A DNA stretch of 9,958 bases. Origin: Leptospira wolbachii serovar Codice str. CDC. GTDB lineage: Bacteria; Spirochaetota; Leptospiria; Leptospirales; Leptospiraceae. This document shows, in pieces, positions 6,808 to 9,958 of the stretch. The notes under the pieces are model-generated. The model saw only the letters and a list, made by a program, of their open reading frames with translations. It did not search any database and was not told where the DNA came from. The stretch spans positions 1-9,958 of the forward strand of contig NZ_AOGZ02000006.1 in assembly GCF_000332515.2 (NCBI RefSeq), written 5' to 3'. The first letter of the stretch is position 1, and the number at the start of each line of letters is the position of its first letter. The position numbers and the translations under genes are program-made.

Positions 6808-6969
6808 ATATAACAGCAACTTACCGCTACGCTTCGGCACAAGGCCTCGCTCGGCCTGCGGCAAATTCCCCTTCTGGCATTCGCCTTGCTTGCGCAAGCT
6901 ACATGCCAGTCCCTAACGTCCCGTCGGGACTCAGGGTCGGGGAACTTCGGTAAGTCTTGTTCGTTATGC
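6808..6969 (+). repeat. attC8, closing cassette C8
   Basis: Left core ATATAAC, right core GTTATGC. Arms are AACTTACCG and CGGTAAGTC; TTCCCC pairs with GGGGAA. The constant TAGTTC before the right core is TTGTTC here. Confidence 0.85.
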
Positions 6970-7018
6970 GAACAGTCGTGAAAATCTCTCCTAACCTAAA
7001 AATGACAGAAATAACCAT

Positions 7019-7048
7019 TTGACAAATACAGCCCAAATGCTGTATTGT
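7019..7048 (+). promoter_or_regulatory. hicAB promoter and operator
   Basis: TTGACA (7019-7024), 18 bases, TATTGT (7043-7048). An 8-bp inverted repeat, AATACAGC (7025-7032) and GCTGTATT (7039-7046) with a 6-base spacer, fills the spacer and touches the -10. It is a likely operator for the HTH domain of HicB. The start codon lies five bases after the -10. Confidence 0.75.
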
Positions 7049-7053
7049 TACTT

Positions 7054-7233
7054 GTGACGGGAAAAGAATTAATAAAGATTCTAAAGAAAGACGGTTGGGA
7101 ATTAGATAGAATCACTGGATCGCACCATATCCTTAAGAAAAAAGACAAAACACTCTCGGTTCCGGTTCATAGTAACCGAGACATTCCAACTGGAACTATG
7201 AATGCAATACTTAAACAGGCAGGACTCAAATGA
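7054..7233 (+). CDS. hicA: HicA-type mRNA interferase toxin
   Basis: 59 aa from the GTG at 7054; a TTG at 7045 is possible but lies inside the -10. It has the typical HicA pattern: a helix KELIKILKKDGWELD, then GSHHILKK with the catalytic histidine near residue 24, a strand LSVPVHSNRDIPTGT and a final helix ILKQAG. HicA is a small double-stranded-RNA-binding-fold RNase that cuts mRNA and is held inactive by HicB. Its stop overlaps the start of hicB (ATGA). The GTG starts about where transcription should begin, so the message may be leaderless and poorly translated relative to hicB. Confidence 0.9.
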   Translation: MTGKELIKILKKDGWELDRITGSHHILKKKDKTLSVPVHSNRDIPTGTMNAILKQAGLK

Positions 7234-7655
7234 AAATATCTTATCCAGCTATTATTAAATACAGTTCAAAAGATAAAGTCTTCAATGTTGAATTTCCTGA
7301 TTTACCAGGATGCTTTACTTTTGGCGAAAATGAAAATGAAGCTATTTTAAATGCTCAAGAAGCTTTAACAGGTTATTTAGAATCTATCGACTCTAGAAAA
7401 TTAAATATTCCTGAACCCTCAAAGTTGAAAGGAAAGGACATCAAATTCATTACTCCTGAAAAAAATGTCTCTTTTGCTATCTGGCTTAAGAAAAGTAGAG
7501 AAAAACAAGGCTTAAGTCAAAAGCAAATTGCTCAAAAACTCAATATTGCTTATCAAACTTATCAAAAGTTCGAAGACCCGCATAAATCTAATCCTACCTT
7601 AAAAACGATAATAAGATTAGAAGAAGTTTTTCACGAAAATCTGATTAGTGTTTAG
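7230..7655 (+). CDS. hicB: HicB-type antitoxin with C-terminal HTH
   Basis: 141 aa. The N-terminal ~65 residues are the HicB partial RNase-H fold (YPAIIKYSSKDKVFNVEFPDLPGCFTFGENENEAILNAQEALTGYL), which binds the toxin. Residues about 84-137 are a Cro/C1-type helix-turn-helix (FAIWLKKSREKQGLSQKQIAQKLNIAYQTYQKFE), which should bind the palindrome at 7025-7046. Four-base overlap with hicA. The hicAB pair is the whole content of cassette C9, with its own promoter, the usual arrangement for toxin-antitoxin cassettes in large arrays. Confidence 0.9.
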   Translation: MKISYPAIIKYSSKDKVFNVEFPDLPGCFTFGENENEAILNAQEALTGYLESIDSRKLNIPEPSKLKGKDIKFITPEKNVSFAIWLKKSREKQGLSQKQIAQKLNIAYQTYQKFEDPHKSNPTLKTIIRLEEVFHENLISV

Positions 7656-7665
7656 CACGAACGTC

Positions 7666-7827
7666 GCATAACAGCATGGAAACGCTGCGCTTCGGCACAA
7701 GGCCTCGCTTGGGCTACGCCACATTCCCCTTCTGGCACTCGCTTGCATAGGCAAGCTACGTGACCAGTCCCTAACGTCCCGTTGGGACTCAGGGTCGGGG
7801 AACGTCGTCTCCACTATTTCGTTATAC
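7666..7827 (+). repeat. attC9, closing cassette C9
   Basis: Left core GCATAAC, right core GTTATAC. Arms are TGGAAACG and CGTCGTCTCCA; TTCCCC pairs with GGGGAA. Very close to attC10. Linker is TATTTC instead of TAGTTC. Confidence 0.85.
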
Positions 7828-7864
7828 GCAAGTTTGAATAAACAAATATAAAACCGGAAATAAT

Positions 7865-8641
7865 ATGAAATTAGTTTTTACATCTATCGACTATAGTAAA
7901 ATAAAAATCATCGAATCAGCATTATTAGCAAATGGAATAAAACCTATCTTAAAGGGTGAAGATTTAGATGTCTTAAATGGAATTATTCCTAGAAATTCGA
8001 ATTTACTAGAATTATATGTAGAAGAGAGTGAATTTGAAGATGCATTATCAATAATAGATAATGGAAAAATTCCAGGAAAAGTCTTTATCGAAGATAAAAT
8101 AAAAATAATTCCTGATGAAAAATACGAATCTATCCAAGCACTTTCTGAGAAAAAAGACAATTTAGCACTATTCAAATTACTCTCATTTCTCCTTTCAATA
8201 TCAACTTTTACTTTTCTAATTCTTTATTTACTTGAAATTGATAATTTCAAAAAATTTTACAACGCAACTTTTAACCCAAATATGAATTACTATTATAGTG
8301 ATAGAGAAAATTGCCTATACGAAACCTTAAATGACAAAATCAGAAATAATTCGATTTCAACTCAATGCTATGACAAATCTTCAGGTATTAGAATAAATGC
8401 AAAATTCTACAATTACGATGGTAAATTAGTTTCAGAAGTATTCAACCCTAGCCTATTGGATTACGATACTGTTGAAATTACATATGATTTCTATGGTAAA
8501 AAAATCTTTGAATACACTGATACAGACAAAGATGGAATTTACGATGAATTAATTAAATTTAATAAAGATGGATTGCCAGATAAAAAATACAAAGACAAAA
8601 ATGGTAATTTCAGATTCGAAGAAAACGAAATCCAAAAGTAA
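7865..8641 (+). CDS. DUF2007-domain membrane protein
   Basis: 258 aa. Residues 1-65 (KLVFTSIDYSKIKIIESALL, then GIKPILKGEDL and LYVEESEFEDALSII) match the DUF2007 family, small ferredoxin-like domains often annotated as putative signal-transducing; true function unknown. A single strong membrane segment follows at about 102-124 (LFKLLSFLLSISTFTFLILYLL). The ~130-residue tail carries YxxDG-type repeats, including YDGKLVSEVFN and DTDKDGIYDE (219-228), which looks like a calcium-binding EF-hand/thrombospondin-type loop and suggests an extracytoplasmic tail. GGAAA lies about five bases before the ATG as a fair ribosome binding site. Sole gene of C10, 43 bases after the boundary. Confidence 0.7.
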   Translation: MKLVFTSIDYSKIKIIESALLANGIKPILKGEDLDVLNGIIPRNSNLLELYVEESEFEDALSIIDNGKIPGKVFIEDKIKIIPDEKYESIQALSEKKDNLALFKLLSFLLSISTFTFLILYLLEIDNFKKFYNATFNPNMNYYYSDRENCLYETLNDKIRNNSISTQCYDKSSGIRINAKFYNYDGKLVSEVFNPSLLDYDTVEITYDFYGKKIFEYTDTDKDGIYDELIKFNKDGLPDKKYKDKNGNFRFEENEIQK

Positions 8642-8674
8642 ATATTTAAATAAAACTTGTACATTCAAACCAGC

Positions 8675-8836
8675 GTATAACAGCATGGAAACGCTTCGCT
8701 TCGGCACAAGGCCTCGCTTGGCCTGCGGCACATTCCCCTTCTGGCACTCGCTTGCATACGCAAGCTACGTGACCAGTCCCTAACGTCCCGTCGGGACTCA
8801 GGGTCGGGAAACGTCGTCTCCACTAGTTCGTTATGC
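8675..8836 (+). repeat. attC10, closing cassette C10
   Basis: Left core GTATAAC, right core GTTATGC. Arms are TGGAAACG and CGTCGTCTCCA as in attC9. The closeness of attC9 and attC10, despite unrelated cargo, suggests a shared recent source or local conversion. Confidence 0.85.
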
Positions 8837-8857
8837 GAACATTTCCGAGAGCCCAAT

Positions 8858-8881
8858 TAAAAACGGGCGTCCATGCCCGTT
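8858..8881 (-). terminator. Possible intrinsic terminator on the minus strand
   Basis: AACGGGC (8862-8868) and GCCCGTT (8875-8881) form a 7-bp GC-rich hairpin with a 6-base loop. On the minus strand it is followed by TTTTTAATT; on the plus strand no T-run follows. It could stop antisense transcription arising from higBA; a protein-binding palindrome is the alternative. Confidence 0.45.
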
Positions 8882-8920
8882 AGAGAGATAATAAAGGATA
8901 AAAAGCTACAAAAAAGCCTA

Positions 8921-8948
8921 TTGACAGATATAACTCCTATGTTATATT
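8921..8948 (+). promoter_or_regulatory. higBA promoter and operator
   Basis: TTGACA (8921-8926), 16 bases, TATATT (8943-8948). The inverted repeat ATATAAC (8928-8934) and GTTATAT (8941-8947), spaced by six bases, overlaps the -10. Same layout as the hicAB control region. It is the probable binding site of HigA or HigBA. Confidence 0.75.
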
Positions 8949-8955
8949 ACGTCTA

Positions 8956-9294
8956 GTGTATGAGATAAAGAGAACTGAGGAACTAATTCTCTGGATCAAG
9001 GAACTAGATAATGACGCAAAAAAGGATATTCTAGTTTCTATTGAAATTCTTAAGGAATTCGGTCCTAGGCTTGGACGTCCGCACGTAGATACTATTACTG
9101 GATCTAAGATTAAAAACCTTAAGGAACTTAGAGTTAACAGCAAAAATAGACCTTTTAGAATCTTTTTTGTTTTCGACCCTAAAAGAAATGCTATTTTACT
9201 CATTGGCGGAAACAAAGCGACTTCGAAAAAGTTTTATCCAGTGATGATTAAAAAATCAGAAGAATTATATTCTGAATACTTGGGAGATTTGTAA
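8956..9294 (+). CDS. higB: HigB/RelE-superfamily toxin (Gp49-like)
   Basis: 112 aa from the GTG at 8956. The sequence follows the phage-Gp49/HigB pattern of type II toxins: an N-terminal helix KRTEELILWIKELDNDAKKDILVSIEIL, then FGPRLGRPHVDTITGSKIKNLKELRV, then a strand pair RPFRIFFVFDPKRNAILLIGGNKA. LKELR with the following R-x-FFVFDP and GGNK segments matches the RNA-contacting core of these ribosome-dependent mRNA interferases. The start is seven bases after the -10 with no Shine-Dalgarno, so translation may be leaderless. Toxin first, antitoxin second, as in other higBA operons. The gene looks intact, which matters because its antitoxin frame is broken. Confidence 0.85.
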   Translation: MYEIKRTEELILWIKELDNDAKKDILVSIEILKEFGPRLGRPHVDTITGSKIKNLKELRVNSKNRPFRIFFVFDPKRNAILLIGGNKATSKKFYPVMIKKSEELYSEYLGDL

Positions 9295-9295
9295 G

Positions 9296-9624
9296 ATGCT
9301 TAAGAAAAAACAAAAAAAGAATTAAAAAACTTTGATACTGACTTAGCTAAATTTGTTCCGCAAGATATAATTAACCAAGCAAAGGCTGAGGCTCAGAAAG
9401 AAATTTTCAAACTAAAACTCGCTGAGTTAAGACAAAACCAAGGTATCAAACAAACCGATGTTGATGGTTTTTCCCAGGTAAGCGTTTCTAGAATTGAGTC
9501 TAGATCTGACATTAAAATTTCTACTTTAATCGATTATGTTCATGCTTGTGGCTTTGATGTTGAAATTAAAGCCGTTCCAAGAAGAAACAAGAAAAAAGAG
9601 GAATTTGTTCTCTTAAAAGCTTAG
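9296..9624 (+). CDS. higA: HigA-like antitoxin, needs a -1 frameshift
   Basis: The ATG at 9296, one base after the toxin stop, opens MLKKKQKK and then meets TAA at 9323-9325. The rest, ELKNFDTDLAKFVPQ through to the stop at 9622-9624, lies in the -1 frame, and that frame has no ATG, GTG or TTG anywhere. The codons at the break read A AAA AAG (9313-9319), the same slippery heptamer as in dnaX; a -1 slip there gives a seamless 109-aa antitoxin with an XRE helix-turn-helix (LKLAELRQNQGIKQTDVDGFSQVSVSRIESRSD) and the C-terminal GFDVEIKAV typical of HigA. So the product could come from programmed frameshifting or transcriptional slippage on the A-run; otherwise it is a one-base loss in the run or a sequencing error. 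The intact toxin favours an expressed antitoxin. Confidence 0.7.
9313..9319 (+). promoter_or_regulatory. Candidate slippery site A AAA AAG
   Basis: In-frame heptamer with the zero-frame stop four bases later (TAA, 9323-9325). A second A-run (A6) lies just upstream. No strong downstream hairpin is apparent, and a GGAG at 9283-9286 is too far upstream to act as the usual stimulator. Confidence 0.5.
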
Positions 9625-9672
9625 TATAAACGCCATCCGTGGCTTAATTTGATTGATTACCTCGGAAACGTC

Positions 9673-9836
9673 GCATAACAGCAACTAACCGCTTCGCATC
9701 GGGACGAGCCCTCGCTTGGGCTGCGCCACATAGGCTTCTGGCACTCCCCTTGCATTCGCAAGTGTCGTTCCAGTCCCTAACGTCCCGTTACCGGGACTCA
9801 GGGCCAGCCTACGTCGGTTAGTCTAGTTCGTTAATT
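9673..9836 (+). repeat. attC11, closing cassette C11
   Basis: Left core GCATAAC, right core GTTAATT. Arms ACTAACCG and CGGTTAGT are perfectly complementary. TAGGCT/AGCCTA subtype; the GTCCC hairpin has a longer loop (CCCGTTACCGGGAC). Confidence 0.85.
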
Positions 9837-9958
9837 GCAATTGGTTAAATCTCTTAAAAAAAATCAGCGCGCAATTTTTCTTAAAGATTCAAAGAGATAC
9901 AAATAACTTTTCTCTGAATTATATCTAGGTATGGTTTGAACGTTTTTTGTCTACGCGT
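9837..9958. other. Start of cassette C12, related to gene-less C2
   Basis: Opens with GTTAATTGCAATTGG, then GGTTAAATC, an A-run and AGCGCGCAATTTTTC, closely following the opening of C2 (from 1291). No gene begins here. By analogy it should be a gene-less cassette whose left core on the far side reads GCAATTAAC. Confidence 0.5.

Larger units (their letters stand above)
1292..9830 (+). mobile_element. Integron cassette array, ten complete cassettes (C2-C11)
   Basis: Ten consecutive units lie between eleven similar GC-rich repeats, all in one orientation, with every recognisable gene on the same strand. Boundaries are placed inside each right-hand core (G^TT). Each unit's first bases are complementary to the core that opens its own closing repeat; for example GTTACACGC at 3880 pairs with GCGTGTAAC at 4261, and GTTATATGC at 4417 with GCATATAAC at 5170. 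This is the expected trace of insertion of circular cassettes by an integron integrase. The right cores (GTTATAC, GTTAATT, GTTATGC and similar) fit GTTRRRY at its ends but deviate at positions 5 and 6. No intI or attI is in the window, so the array must extend beyond it or be served in trans. Alternative: a family of small transposons; the cassette-specific pairing argues against that. Confidence 0.85.

Noticed and set aside
7617..7814. Minus-strand frame over attC9, and the similar one at 8665-8856 over attC10
   Set aside because: Both are shadows of the repeat; near-identical peptides follow from near-identical attC sites.
8568..8783. Plus-strand frame overlapping the end of the DUF2007 gene and attC10
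   Set aside because: Out of frame with a convincing gene, low-complexity lysine-rich start, and an attC-coded tail.
1136..9836. Repeats as a CRISPR array
   Set aside because: Units are ~160 bases with 300-950-base gene-bearing intervals, far from repeat-spacer dimensions.
1136..9836. Repeats as copies of a miniature transposon
   Set aside because: No target duplications are apparent, all copies share orientation, and each interval's ends are complementary to each other, which fits cassette integration instead.
21..9958. CTACGCGT at both window edges (21-28 and 9951-9958)
   Set aside because: Only eight bases, with no shared flanking sequence; most likely chance.

Overview
The window is a stretch of integron gene-cassette array. 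Eleven related GC-rich repeats (about 161-164 bases each, one of 129) lie in the same orientation. Each starts at a core ending in AAC and ends at a core starting with GTT. Between them lie AT-rich units holding one or two genes, or none. In every complete unit the first ~15-20 bases are the reverse complement of the bases just before the unit's own closing repeat, and this pairing differs from unit to unit. That is what insertion of circular cassettes at attC sites would leave, so I read the repeats as attC1-attC11 and the units as cassettes C1-C12 (C1 and C12 incomplete). No integrase gene or attI site is visible.

Layout: 1-345, decayed IS481-like transposase end; C1 (to 1291), MNT nucleotidyltransferase plus HEPN module; C2 (1292-1739), no gene; C3 (1740-2846), HEPN protein with an R-x4-H motif; C4 (2847-3880), DUF2971 protein; C5 (3881-4417), no gene; C6 (4418-5327), putative lipoprotein; C7 (5328-5829), no gene and a paralogue of C5; C8 (5830-6963), PD-(D/E)XK-like nuclease plus HNH nuclease; C9 (6964-7821), HicA-HicB; C10 (7822-8830), DUF2007 membrane protein; C11 (8831-9830), HigB toxin and a frame-disrupted HigA antitoxin; C12 (9831 on), start of another apparently gene-less cassette related to C2. 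All genes are on the + strand, in line with the attC sites.

The content is typical of a large sedentary chromosomal integron: toxin-antitoxin modules that bring their own promoters (and stabilise arrays), likely defence genes without promoters that start 21-43 bases after the cassette boundary, and several cassettes without a reading frame. The hicAB and higBA cassettes share one control layout: a TTGACA promoter with a short palindrome between -35 and -10, and a GTG start 5-7 bases after the -10, suggesting leaderless messages.

The organism is uncertain. Cassette bodies are strongly AT-rich while attC sites are GC-rich. AT-rich coding and a lipoprotein with a relaxed lipobox would fit a spirochaete such as Leptospira, but this is a weak inference. 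The main novelties are the extended cassette-specific arms, the candidate A AAA AAG frameshift site in higA, the conserved gene-less cassettes, and the two-nuclease cassette.
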